Below are positions 23,690-33,052 of a stretch of 64,000 bases of DNA, piece by piece (the first letter of the stretch is position 1; every line of letters begins with the position of its first letter). A program made the translations under genes and the position numbers. A model generated the notes under the pieces. It was not told the origin of the DNA. It ran no database searches and was given only the letters and a program-made list of their open reading frames with translations. The DNA comes from an uncultured Cellulophaga sp. (lineage in GTDB: Bacteria > Bacteroidota > Bacteroidia > Flavobacteriales > Flavobacteriaceae): NCBI GenBank assembly GCA_947491225.1, contig CANLIE010000004.1, positions 62,001 to 126,000 on the forward strand. The letters are read 5' to 3'.

Positions 23690-26600
23690 TTATAATGATA
23701 CGTTTAAAGAAAAAGTGAACTGTTTTTTAATTGGAAAAGCAACGCCTCCAGTATTAAAAAACTCAGGATCCTGACCATTTAGCTTAGAATCTGAATATAA
23801 CAAGAAAAGATTTGTTCCTTGAAGTCTAATTTTAAAACTATTTACTCCAAGTTTATCTGTTAATTGTTTATTAAAACTATAACCTATAGATATATTCTTC
23901 ATTCTTACAAAAGAGCCGTCTGCTATTCTTGCATTAGAATAGTTATATGCATTGTATGCTTTTTGCAGATTAGGAATTTCGTTATTTATTCTTCTACTTA
24001 CAATTACTGGAACACTGGTAATATTCTCATCTCCAGGAACTACCCATCTATTACTAAAGTCTTTTGTAAATACATCTAGATCTGAATATCTATTACTAAA
24101 TACAGGGTTTAAACGCACCTTATTACCTCCAGAAGCACTAATAAAGAAACTAAAGTCTATATTTTTATATGAAAAACTATTAGTTATACCTGCTGTTACA
24201 TTTGGATTAGATGAACCTTCATACACTAAATAATCTAAAATATCCTCTGTATCTTGAAAATCTGCCCCGTTTATAGCATTATTTGGGTTAGTAGTATCTT
24301 CTGGCAAATTAAATGTTGGCAAGCCTCTGCTATCTAAACCTTTAAAATCAAAAGAAAATAGTGAGTTAATAGGATAGCCTTCTATATTACCTCCATTACC
24401 ACTCACTAAATTAAAAACAGTTGGCTCGTTAGATAATTTTGTTATTTCTGCATCAAATACTGAGAAATTAAAATTAGTTGACCATTTAAAACTATTTGTA
24501 GCAACGTTAATTGTATTTAAAGAGAATTCTAATCCTTTAGATATTACATCTGCATTATTACCTTGCTTAATAAATTCTCCTCCTATACCAGATGTTCTTA
24601 CATAATCTATATTATCAAAAATATCTCTTCTATAAGCTTCTACTACTAATTGTATTCTATTGTTATACAATCCAAGATCCATACCTATGTTGGTCTCATA
24701 TTGCTTTTCCCAAGTTAATTCGGAGTTTTGTAAGTTCCTGATATTTAAAAAGGCTTCTCTATCATTTGGTAACAACCTATCAGTTTTTCCACTTTGGTAA
24801 ATTGCTAGAGAATTGGTTGCAGAACCAGGTGTAGCAACTAACCCATAAGAACCTCTAAGTTTAAGACTGTTTATTACTGAAATATCACTCATAAAATCTT
24901 CTCCGGTAACATTCCATTTTGCACTAATTGTACCTGTTGGTAACCAACGAGAGGCAGCAGTCCTACCCTGTCTATTAGATCCGTCATACCTACCTGTAGC
25001 AGAAATAGTATATCTATTATCATAGGTATATGTAGCTTTCCCGTATAATGCCATAGTCCTTTCTCTTTCTTCACTAAGAGAGAAATAATCATTACCATCA
25101 GAAATTAATTTTTCTATTAAACGGAAATCCGTAAAGGGTACAAAACCTCTATCATACTGTAACCCATACCCTGTAAAACTATTACGCTTACGATCTACAT
25201 AACGTAATTCTTGACCAAACAAAGCACTTACTTCATTTTTATCATTAAAAATATTATCATACTGAAAACTATTTCTAAAATAATAAGTAGTTAACTCATA
25301 GTCAGTTTTAGTATAAATTCCTCCTCTTGGCAAAACCGCAATTGGTAAAGCTGTTGGGTTATCTAGATCTTGATAAAGAAATATATTTGCTTTTCTAACA
25401 ATAGTTGTTTCATCTGCATTATATGCACCAACAACATTAGATTGTTTTCTTATATTGTGCTCAAAATTACTACTAACATTTCTTGATGACACAGAAAAAT
25501 TATAGCTTAATTTATCTGATATATCATAAGCACCATCTGCTTTTAAGGTAAAATCTTTAACCTTTAAATCTATGCTATTATTATCAATTTCATTTAATAT
25601 ATTTAATGGTGCCCAGTTGTTTCTGTAATACTCTAAGTTTCCTTGAGAATCTCTAGGCCTTAGTGCCCTAGAGGTATTAAGAGCATAACTAAAAGGGTTT
25701 ATATCAAAATTTCTAGATATAGATCCAAAGAAATTATCTGATTTACTTTCAAAAGACCCTGGTGCCTTTTGGTTTCTTACAGATACTGTAGAAGACAATG
25801 CAAGGTTAAACTTTTTTGACAAGAAAAAAGTAGTTTTTAAATTAGCTGTTAACCTATCTACTTTATCAGCTATAGACCATCCTGGATCTGAAAAATAACC
25901 TAAAGATGCATAAAAAGAGTTATTTTCTCCCCCGCCTGTAAAGCTTAATGAATGGGTTTGGGTTAAAGATCTCCTAAACAAAGTTTTAAACCAATCCGTA
26001 TTTGCAAGCTCATACTGTTGCAAAAAGCCATTTTTAGCCTCTTGTGTATTTGCTAATAAAAAAGAACCCGTTTCTGGGTTATACGTATTAATCCTATCTG
26101 CCATTAAATAATAAATACCACCATACCTTGCTTGCGCAACACTAGGCAAATCTAGATATCCTTTACTTTCTATTTCTCTATATATACTTACAGTCTCTTT
26201 AGAGTTTAAAATATCATAATTGGCATAATTTGGAATGTCTCTAACAGTTTCTTCTAAAGAGTAGTTAATTTTTAGAGGTGTATCTCTAGACCCATTTTTA
26301 GTAACTATTACAACAACTCCGTTTCTAGCTCTGGCACCATAAAGAGATGTAGCAGAAGCATCTTTTAATAGATCTATGCTTTTAATATCGTTAGCATTTA
26401 TCCCTGCCAATGAAGAACTAATTAATGTTTCTGCATTACCAGATGTTAAACCATTAAGATCTACACTTACAATATCCTCTTGCACTACTCCGTCAATAAC
26501 ATACAGTGGGTTATTATTACCAAAAACGGAAGAAGACCCTCTAATTATTATTTTTGGCGCTGCTCCAAAAGTACCAGATACGTTCTGGATATTTACACCA

Positions 26601-27364
26601 GCTACACGACCTTCTAGCATTCTAGAAGCATCTGTAACACCTTCTATTTTAATTTCTTCCATATCTAGAGAAGTAGATGCTCCTGTAAATGTTCTTTTAG
26701 AAACTCTATCATAACCAGTTACAACAACTACTTCATTTAAAACCTCTACATCTTCTTTTAAAACAACAGAAAGTGCTTCTTGATTTGTAATTGTTATTTC
26801 TTGCTTTTTGTAGCCTAAACTGCTAAATACAAGAATATCTCCTTCTTTTGCTTCAATAGAGAATACTCCGTCAAAATCTGTTTGCACACCTATTACTGTT
26901 CCCTTTATTACAACACTTACTCCCAATAAAGGTAGCCCACTAAGATCTGTAACAACACCTTTAATAATATTTTGTACTTGTATTGTTTTGGCAACAATTT
27001 CTAAAGGCTTCTTATTGAGTACAATTTGCTTATCAACAATTTTATAAGAAACATTAGAGTTCTTAAAAACAATAGCAAGTATATGATCTAAATTATACTT
27101 TTTTGTTTTAAAAGAAATCTCTCTATTAAGGTCTATATCTGAGTTTTTAAAAAAGATTTTAAATTCTGTTTTTTCCTTAATTATATCAAAAATACCTTCT
27201 ACAGTTACCCTTTTTGCATCTAATGTTATTTTGGTATTCTGAGAATAAGTATTGGCATTAATTCTAAATAAGGACAGAAATAATAGCACTAAAGTAAGCC
27301 TCATTTTTAAACTTAATTTTAATTTAATTACCCCCAAAGGGTAACCCTTTCTGTTTTTTTTCAT
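23690..27364 (-). CDS. SusC/RagA TonB-dependent receptor with STN signalling domain
   Basis: A protein of 1,224 residues. After the signal peptide (LTLVLLFLSLFRINANTYSQ) comes an STN domain (about 45-110), which in transducing receptors contacts FecR. Then come a carboxypeptidase-regulatory-like domain (GVVTDLSGLPLLGVSVVIKG), the TonB box/plug region (VVVVTGYDRVSKRTFTGAST, then NPLYVIDGVV) and a long barrel ending in FTFSLNVSL. The start at 27364 is preferred, but Met at codon 21 would also give a signal peptide. It transports a substrate across the outer membrane with SusD and, via STN-FecR-sigma, reports substrate presence. Confidence 0.95.
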   Translation of the reverse strand: MKKNRKGYPLGVIKLKLSLKMRLTLVLLFLSLFRINANTYSQNTKITLDAKRVTVEGIFDIIKEKTEFKIFFKNSDIDLNREISFKTKKYNLDHILAIVFKNSNVSYKIVDKQIVLNKKPLEIVAKTIQVQNIIKGVVTDLSGLPLLGVSVVIKGTVIGVQTDFDGVFSIEAKEGDILVFSSLGYKKQEITITNQEALSVVLKEDVEVLNEVVVVTGYDRVSKRTFTGASTSLDMEEIKIEGVTDASRMLEGRVAGVNIQNVSGTFGAAPKIIIRGSSSVFGNNNPLYVIDGVVQEDIVSVDLNGLTSGNAETLISSSLAGINANDIKSIDLLKDASATSLYGARARNGVVVIVTKNGSRDTPLKINYSLEETVRDIPNYANYDILNSKETVSIYREIESKGYLDLPSVAQARYGGIYYLMADRINTYNPETGSFLLANTQEAKNGFLQQYELANTDWFKTLFRRSLTQTHSLSFTGGGENNSFYASLGYFSDPGWSIADKVDRLTANLKTTFFLSKKFNLALSSTVSVRNQKAPGSFESKSDNFFGSISRNFDINPFSYALNTSRALRPRDSQGNLEYYRNNWAPLNILNEIDNNSIDLKVKDFTLKADGAYDISDKLSYNFSVSSRNVSSNFEHNIRKQSNVVGAYNADETTIVRKANIFLYQDLDNPTALPIAVLPRGGIYTKTDYELTTYYFRNSFQYDNIFNDKNEVSALFGQELRYVDRKRNSFTGYGLQYDRGFVPFTDFRLIEKLISDGNDYFSLSEERERTMALYGKATYTYDNRYTISATGRYDGSNRQGRTAASRWLPTGTISAKWNVTGEDFMSDISVINSLKLRGSYGLVATPGSATNSLAIYQSGKTDRLLPNDREAFLNIRNLQNSELTWEKQYETNIGMDLGLYNNRIQLVVEAYRRDIFDNIDYVRTSGIGGEFIKQGNNADVISKGLEFSLNTINVATNSFKWSTNFNFSVFDAEITKLSNEPTVFNLVSGNGGNIEGYPINSLFSFDFKGLDSRGLPTFNLPEDTTNPNNAINGADFQDTEDILDYLVYEGSSNPNVTAGITNSFSYKNIDFSFFISASGGNKVRLNPVFSNRYSDLDVFTKDFSNRWVVPGDENITSVPVIVSRRINNEIPNLQKAYNAYNYSNARIADGSFVRMKNISIGYSFNKQLTDKLGVNSFKIRLQGTNLFLLYSDSKLNGQDPEFFNTGGVAFPIKKQFTFSLNVSL

Positions 27365-27413
27365 ACTTTTAATATGATTTAATAAATTGAACGTTTGTTA
27401 AGTTATTTTCTAT

Positions 27414-27445
27414 AAATCGAGGAGTGTTGGCGCATTTCTCGATTT
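27414..27445 (+). terminator. Hairpin between susC and fecR with a T-run on the plus strand
   Basis: Stem AAATCGAG / CTCGATTT; on the plus strand it is followed by a run of about ten T. As both adjoining genes read on the minus strand, its best terminator orientation is opposite to them, so it may stop antisense transcription, or act on the fecR-susC mRNA as a processing hairpin. Confidence 0.5.
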
Positions 27446-27483
27446 TTTTTTTAAATTGTTTTTTTCTTATAATTTCACATTTT

Positions 27484-28644
27484 TTATGGGTTAATTGTTA
27501 GTTTATTATCATTTAATTGAAAACTAAAAGGAGTATTCTCCTTAAAAGTATTTAATACGTTCTCAATACTTTCTATATCAAAATATCCAGTAAATTTTTC
27601 ATTTTTTATACCTTCATAAGCAACATCAATTTCAATATTGTAATGGCGCTCTAACTTTTTCATTATATTTTCAAAACTTTCATTTTTAAATAAAAGCACT
27701 CCATTTACCCAAGCAATATAATCTTCAGCATTCACTTTTCTCACATTAACACCTTCTGTATCACTATGATAAACAGCCATCTGATTAGGTTTCAAATAAT
27801 GATCCTCTTTTTCATTAAACCTATCTTTTCCTGAAAACACACCTACACTACCTTCTAACAAAACTACCTTTGCAAAAGAATCTTCTGCGTAAGATAACAC
27901 ATTAAACTGTGTGCCAAAAACCTCTGTAGATATACCTTTTGTTCTTACAATAAATGCATCTTCTCTGTTTTTTGCAACTTTAAAAAAGGCCTCACCTTCT
28001 AACTCTACTTGTCTAAGTTTTCCTGGAATAATTGCAGAAGGAAATTTTATTACAGAACCAGAATTAATATAAATCTCAGTTCCATCAGAAAGAAACAGCT
28101 GGAACTTTTTACCATTTGGAACACGTATTGTATTAATTTTTACACTAGCTACTTCTATATCCTCTGCCGTTGCTAAATAAATAATTTTATCATTCTTTTG
28201 ACGACCTATAATTTTACCGTGTTGGTCTTTAATTACGGTATCTTCATTAGACTCTCCAATAACCTGTATGCTGCCATCATGCAACTCTAAGGTTATCTCA
28301 TTTTTAATTACAAACTTACTTTCTTTATTTCCTATATTTTCTTTAATAAAATAAGAAATCAAAAAAAAGAGGCCTGCTAAAAGAGCTGCGTACTTAAAAA
28401 ATTGAAAATTAAACCTTTTATCCTTTTTCTTTATTTCTTCTAAAAAAGAATCTAGCGGTATATTAGGGTCAAAAGCATCCTTGCTAATATCTATATAATG
28501 ATTAGCTATCACATACTCAGCAAATAACTCATAATTATCCGTATTAGACAGCCAAAGTTCAAACCCTTGCAATTCTTCACTTGTCATCTCATTATTAAGA
28601 TATTTTACAATTCTATTTATTGCTAAATCCTTATTGTTTTTCAT
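27484..28644 (-). CDS. FecR-family anti-sigma/signal transducer
   Basis: A 386-residue inner-membrane protein. Cytoplasmic N-terminal part with an anti-sigma-like helical bundle (YLNNEMTSEELQGFELWLSN), one transmembrane helix (YAALLAGLFFLISYF, about residue 83), periplasmic FecR domain (VPNGKKFQLFLSDGTEIYIN, GTQFNVLSYAED), and a C-terminal DUF4974 domain (VLNTFKENTPFSFQLNDNKL), which is the STN-like module that docks with the receptor. It relays the SusC state to the sigma factor. It lies just upstream of susC on the same strand, while the sigma gene is divergent, an arrangement less common than sigma-fecR in tandem. Confidence 0.92.
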   Translation of the reverse strand: MKNNKDLAINRIVKYLNNEMTSEELQGFELWLSNTDNYELFAEYVIANHYIDISKDAFDPNIPLDSFLEEIKKKDKRFNFQFFKYAALLAGLFFLISYFIKENIGNKESKFVIKNEITLELHDGSIQVIGESNEDTVIKDQHGKIIGRQKNDKIIYLATAEDIEVASVKINTIRVPNGKKFQLFLSDGTEIYINSGSVIKFPSAIIPGKLRQVELEGEAFFKVAKNREDAFIVRTKGISTEVFGTQFNVLSYAEDSFAKVVLLEGSVGVFSGKDRFNEKEDHYLKPNQMAVYHSDTEGVNVRKVNAEDYIAWVNGVLLFKNESFENIMKKLERHYNIEIDVAYEGIKNEKFTGYFDIESIENVLNTFKENTPFSFQLNDNKLTINP

Positions 28645-28657
28645 AATAAAGCATTAT

Positions 28658-28868
28658 TATATACAACTATGACTAGATAAAAATGAAATACCCCTATATT
28701 TAATACAATTATTTCTTATTAATTTAACATTATAGTTATATTTATCTAAAAAATAATCTTAATAAGAATGTAATCTAACCACAATTACATTTAATAAATT
28801 ACGACTATAGCACTAGCATATAACCTGTTTTTTTGTAATTTAACCTATAGTTATATACATACTAAATA
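28658..28868. promoter_or_regulatory. Divergent control region with three ATAGTTRTAT elements
   Basis: Two direct copies read AATTTAAC..TATAGTTATATwyAT.CTAAA (28721-28751 and 28838-28868). A third, inverted copy ATAGTTGTATATA (28670-28658) faces fecR, 13 bases before its start codon; the second direct copy ends about 13-20 bases before the sigma start. Their placement before both divergent genes suggests binding sites or promoters for the locus' own ECF sigma factor. Confidence 0.5.
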
Positions 28869-28880
28869 CTCATTAAATAA

Positions 28881-29420
28881 TTGTCTATAGAAAATCAAAT
28901 TAACATAGAGGGACTTAAAAAGGGTGACAGAACGGAATACAAACGCCTCTACGAACTATATTACAACGAATTGGCTTCTTATATTTTTAGTTTAAATAAA
29001 AATAAACAAGAGGCTGAAGACATTGTACAAAATGTTATGCTTAATATATGGAGAAGTAAAAAAACTCTAGAAATTAAAACCTCATTAAAAAGTTATTTAT
29101 ACAAAGCTTGTTATTATGAATACATAACACACTATAACAATGCAAAAAAAAAGTCTAAATACATTGAAGCTAACAAAAAAAATGCCTTAGCATATTTTAT
29201 TGAAGAAGATGTGGATTCTATAAAACAAAAAATAAAATACATCCATTTAGAAATAAACAGACTTCCTCCAAAGTGTAAAGAAATTTTTATACTTAGTAAA
29301 ATACAAGGCTTAAAATACAGAGAAATTGCCGCTTCTTTAAACATATCTACAAAAACAGTTGAAAATCAGATATCTAAAGCCCTTTCAAGAATAAAAGAGG
29401 GACTTAAAAAACAATTTTAG
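28881..29420 (+). CDS. ECF-type RNA polymerase sigma factor (FecI-like)
   Basis: A protein of 179 residues. Sigma region 2: YKRLYELYYNELASYIFSLN and EAEDIVQNVMLNIWRSK (about 20-58). Region 4: LPPKCKEIFILSKIQGLKYR and EIAASLNISTKTVENQISKA, the typical Bacteroidetes HTH (about 125-165). The frame opens with TTG at 28881 directly after an in-frame TAA, and the first internal Met is at about residue 53 inside region 2, so TTG must be the start; this should keep expression low. It is expected to drive transcription of the fecR-susCD operon once released by FecR. Confidence 0.92.
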   Translation: MSIENQINIEGLKKGDRTEYKRLYELYYNELASYIFSLNKNKQEAEDIVQNVMLNIWRSKKTLEIKTSLKSYLYKACYYEYITHYNNAKKKSKYIEANKKNALAYFIEEDVDSIKQKIKYIHLEINRLPPKCKEIFILSKIQGLKYREIAASLNISTKTVENQISKALSRIKEGLKKQF

Positions 29421-29433
29421 TTTGAAAATAATA

Positions 29434-29464
29434 AAAAGGTAGTGATTTTAAATCACTACCTTTT
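29434..29464 (+). terminator. Terminator of the sigma factor gene
   Basis: Stem AAAAGGTAGTGATT / AATCACTACCTTTT with a 3-base loop, just past the sigma stop; the stem ends in T-rich sequence. Confidence 0.85.
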
Positions 29465-29641
29465 ATATTCTAATTGACACCTAAACAGGTACTATTAAAT
29501 CTAGATTATGCTCTATCTTAAAATAAAGTTACTGTTCTTCACTAAGAACATTTACCTTTATACCTTCTTTTTCCTCAACAGTTTTTATTTTCTCTGTAAT
29601 CTCACAATACCATAAATAAATAGTACTATTAATAACTTTAT

Positions 29642-31960
29642 CTATTTATGAATTTCTCCATTTTTATCGACTATAGTAGTAATTATTGCCACAGCTAAGT
29701 CATTAATTGTATCATCAATTTTTACATTTAATTCTTCCCTAACTTCAGATTTCATAGCAGTACCTTCTTCTATATGTCCGCCTAAAATTGGAGCAATTAC
29801 CAAGCCTATTAAACAAGTTAGTTTTATTAGGATATTCATAGAAGGCCCAGAAGTATCTTTAAATGGATCTCCAACTGTATCTCCAGTCACTGCTGCTTTA
29901 TGAGCATCAGAGCATTTGTATGTCATTTCTCCATTAATCTCCACTCCAGCTTCAAAAGATTTTTTAGCGTTGTCCCATGCGCCACCTGCATTGTTTTGGA
30001 AGATTGCCCAAAGTACACCACTAACAGTAACACCTGCCATATAACCCCCTAACATTTCTGCAATTGCCATATTATCCATTCCAAAAATCATTGGAACAAA
30101 AGCAATAACTAAAGGAAACCCAATAGTTAATAACCCTGGCAACATCATTTCTTTTAAAGATGCTTTAGTAGAAATAGCCACACATTTATCATATTCAGGT
30201 TTACCTGTACCTTCCATAATTCCTGGAATATCTCTAAACTGACGACGAACTTCTTGTACCATTTCCATAGCAGCTTTACCTACTGCATTCATTGCCAATG
30301 CCGAAAATACTACTGGCACCATACCACCAACAAATAACATTGCTAAAACTGGTGCTTTAAAAATGTTAATACCATCAATCCCAGTAAATGTTACATAGGC
30401 AGCAAACAATGCTAATGATGTTAGCGCAGCCGAAGCAATGGCAAAACCTTTACCAGTTGCTGCAGTTGTATTACCAACTGAATCCAATATATCTGTACGT
30501 TCTCTTACAATTGGTTCTTGTTCACTCATTTCTGCAATACCACCAGCATTATCAGAAATAGGTCCAAAAGCATCAATTGCCAACTGCATAGCTGTTGTTG
30601 CCATCATTGCAGATGCTGCTAATGCTACACCATAGAAACCTGCAAATGCATACGATGCCCATATTGCACCAGCAAATAATAAAACTGAAGGGAATGTAGA
30701 AATCATACCTGTTGCTAAACCAGCAATAATATTTGTTCCAGCACCTGTGCTAGATTGCTGTACTATTTTTAAAATCGGTTTTTTGCCCAACCCTGTATAA
30801 TATTCAGTTACTGAAGAAATCACAGCTCCTACTACTAGACCAACTAAGGTTGCATAGAACACACGCATTGAACTAATTTCTTTCAATAAATTTTCTCCAT
30901 TTGCACCTTCTCCAAAAAATTCCATTTTCATAGTCTCTGGCAACATCCAAGTAACTAAACCAAAACAAGAAATAGCCACAAGAACAATAGACACCCAGTT
31001 CCCTAAGTTTAAAGCACCCATTACTTGAGCTTCTTTAGCATCATTACTTTTTATTTTAACCAATAGTGTTCCTATAATAGAAATAATGATTCCAGCACCT
31101 GCAATTGCCATTGGCAATAAGATTGGTCCAATACCTCCAAATGCATCAGAGATTGACCCGCCCATATCTTTAATCACATAATTACCTAAAACCATTGCGG
31201 CTAATACCGTAGCTACATATGAGCCAAATAAATCTGCTCCCATACCAGCAACATCACCAACGTTATCACCAACGTTATCTGCAATAGTTGCAGGGTTACG
31301 AGGGTCATCTTCTGGAATACCTGCTTCTACCTTACCAACTAAATCTGCCCCAACATCTGCCGCCTTAGTGTATATACCACCACCTACACGTGCAAATAAA
31401 GCAATTGATTCTGCCCCTAGAGAAAAACCTGCCAATGTTTCTAATACTATTGTCATATCCATTGTATTGGTCCAATTACTATCCATAAAGAAATAAAAGA
31501 ACCCTATAAAGAAAGCAGTTAAGCCTAAAACAGCCAAACCTGCTACTCCTAGTCCCATTACTGTACCACCACCAAAAGAAATTTTAAGTGCATTTGGTAA
31601 ACTTGTACGTGCAGCTTGTGTAGTTCGTACGTTTGTTTTTGTTGCTATTTTCATACCTATATTACCCGCAAAAGCAGAAAATATGGCTCCAAATATAAAT
31701 GCAATAACAATTAGCCAATGAGTAGTTGGCACTACAAAAGAAACAATAGTAAGAAGAATACTAACGATAAGTACAAAAACTGCCAAGAGTTTATATTCTG
31801 CATTAAGAAAAGCCAAGGCTCCTTCATAGATATAATCTGAAATTTCTTTCATTTTACCATCTCCAGCATCTTGTTTCATTACCCATGATTGCTTTACAAC
31901 CATATAAATTAATCCTAATACTGCCATTATTATTGGCATATAAATCATCATTGACTCCAT
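29642..31960 (-). CDS. hppA: Membrane-bound ion-pumping pyrophosphatase
   Basis: Hydrolyses pyrophosphate and pumps Na+ and/or H+ across the inner membrane. The 772-residue protein has about 16 membrane helices and all family motifs: [20 protein letters not shown] then [50 protein letters not shown], and [20 protein letters not shown] near the C-terminus. The helix-12 segment reads [10 protein letters not shown]: Ala, not Lys, at the diagnostic site, which by family knowledge marks the K+-dependent subgroup, many of which pump Na+. The adjacent gene upstream encodes the soluble enzyme. The next 110 bases after the stop read on in another frame as a short acidic-basic tail (…VEEKEGIKVNVLSEEQ). 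Confidence 0.95.
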   Translation of the reverse strand: MESMMIYMPIIMAVLGLIYMVVKQSWVMKQDAGDGKMKEISDYIYEGALAFLNAEYKLLAVFVLIVSILLTIVSFVVPTTHWLIVIAFIFGAIFSAFAGNIGMKIATKTNVRTTQAARTSLPNALKISFGGGTVMGLGVAGLAVLGLTAFFIGFFYFFMDSNWTNTMDMTIVLETLAGFSLGAESIALFARVGGGIYTKAADVGADLVGKVEAGIPEDDPRNPATIADNVGDNVGDVAGMGADLFGSYVATVLAAMVLGNYVIKDMGGSISDAFGGIGPILLPMAIAGAGIIISIIGTLLVKIKSNDAKEAQVMGALNLGNWVSIVLVAISCFGLVTWMLPETMKMEFFGEGANGENLLKEISSMRVFYATLVGLVVGAVISSVTEYYTGLGKKPILKIVQQSSTGAGTNIIAGLATGMISTFPSVLLFAGAIWASYAFAGFYGVALAASAMMATTAMQLAIDAFGPISDNAGGIAEMSEQEPIVRERTDILDSVGNTTAATGKGFAIASAALTSLALFAAYVTFTGIDGINIFKAPVLAMLFVGGMVPVVFSALAMNAVGKAAMEMVQEVRRQFRDIPGIMEGTGKPEYDKCVAISTKASLKEMMLPGLLTIGFPLVIAFVPMIFGMDNMAIAEMLGGYMAGVTVSGVLWAIFQNNAGGAWDNAKKSFEAGVEINGEMTYKCSDAHKAAVTGDTVGDPFKDTSGPSMNILIKLTCLIGLVIAPILGGHIEEGTAMKSEVREELNVKIDDTINDLAVAIITTIVDKNGEIHK

Positions 31961-32017
31961 ATTTTATTGTTATTTAATTAATTAGCCTTGTAAATGTAAT
32001 AAAATGAAGTTTAACAA

Positions 32018-32052
32018 AAAAAACTTTCATATTTACCATATGAAAGTTTTTT
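32018..32052 (-). terminator. Terminator hairpin ahead of hppA
   Basis: Stem AAACTTTCATAT / ATATGAAAGTTT with a 5-base loop and a T-run on the minus strand, 58 bases before the hppA start and 390 past the ppa stop. It probably isolates hppA from ppa transcripts. The rest of 31961-32442 has no gene; 32220-32350 contains TCTGTCGAAAATCACTCTGA and TCGAACTCAGGTTTT, which look like a dispersed flavobacterial repeat. Confidence 0.7.
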
Positions 32053-32442
32053 AAATACTCTTAAAAATATTTTATATATCGTTTTTGTTATATAACCACT
32101 ATGATTATCTAAATTAAACTCTAAATTGTATTATATAAATTAAAGTTTATAACCTGAGCGGTCTAAGAATTTGATTAAAAAAGCTGTCATATTTAGTAAT
32201 TTTTCATAGTAAAACTAATAAAAATTGTATTGACCTTTCGGCAAGCTCAAGATAACAAAGCTTTGGGTTTAAAATTTACTTGTCTTCGGTACAATTTTCT
32301 GTCGAAAATCACTCTGACTGACATAAATTTTATTACATCGAACTCAGGTTTTATAATAAAATGAATTCTGAAACAAGTTTAGAAAGATATTCTATTTAAC
32401 CTTATATTTCACTCACATAGCGGATAAAACAAAAAATATTAC

Positions 32443-32970
32443 TTAAATTTTAAAAGATGCTTTAGCTTTATGCTCACTAGAATCATATCTTTCTATACAT
32501 TTATTTAAAATATCATACGCTTCAACTGCATTTCCCCAACCACCTACATCTACTTTCTTCTTTTCTAAATCCTTATATACTTGAAAGAAGTGTTCTATTT
32601 CTTTTATTTGATGCGGATTCATATCAGATAAATCGTTCAATATATTCCAAATTGGATCAGAAACAGGAACACATATCACTTTTTCATCTGGTCCTTTTTC
32701 ATCTGCCATATGAAATACTCCTATTGGCTTTACCTCTACGACACACATAGGAAAGGTTGGCTCACCGCCTAAAACTAATACATCTAATGGGTCACCATCT
32801 AATGCTAATGTCTCAGGGATAAATCCATAATCTGCGGGGTACATCATTGAAGAAAACAACATTCTATCAAAACGTATTTTCTTTAAATCAAAATCATATT
32901 CATATTTGTTTCTACTTCCTTTTGGAATCTCTATTAATACATCAAAAGATGTTTTTCCGTGTTTAGTCAT
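32443..32970 (-). CDS. ppa: Inorganic pyrophosphatase (soluble, family I)
   Basis: Cleaves pyrophosphate to phosphate in the cytoplasm, driving biosynthetic reactions. The 175-residue protein shows IEIPKGSRNKYEYD with active-site Lys/Arg, YPADYGFIPETLALDGDPLD and VLVLGGEP, where the DGDPLDV signature carries the metal-binding Asp residues, and VDVGGWGNAVEAYD at the C-terminus. The length is typical for bacterial family I. It is followed downstream on the same strand by the membrane pyrophosphatase but separated by about 480 bases and a terminator hairpin. Confidence 0.95.
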   Translation of the reverse strand: MTKHGKTSFDVLIEIPKGSRNKYEYDFDLKKIRFDRMLFSSMMYPADYGFIPETLALDGDPLDVLVLGGEPTFPMCVVEVKPIGVFHMADEKGPDEKVICVPVSDPIWNILNDLSDMNPHQIKEIEHFFQVYKDLEKKKVDVGGWGNAVEAYDILNKCIERYDSSEHKAKASFKI

Positions 32971-33052
32971 TCTTATTATTAATTATTTTGCAAAAATAAC
33001 TTAAACTAAACGAACAAAAAATGCTTTTAGTTTAAATTAATGATACCTTTTA

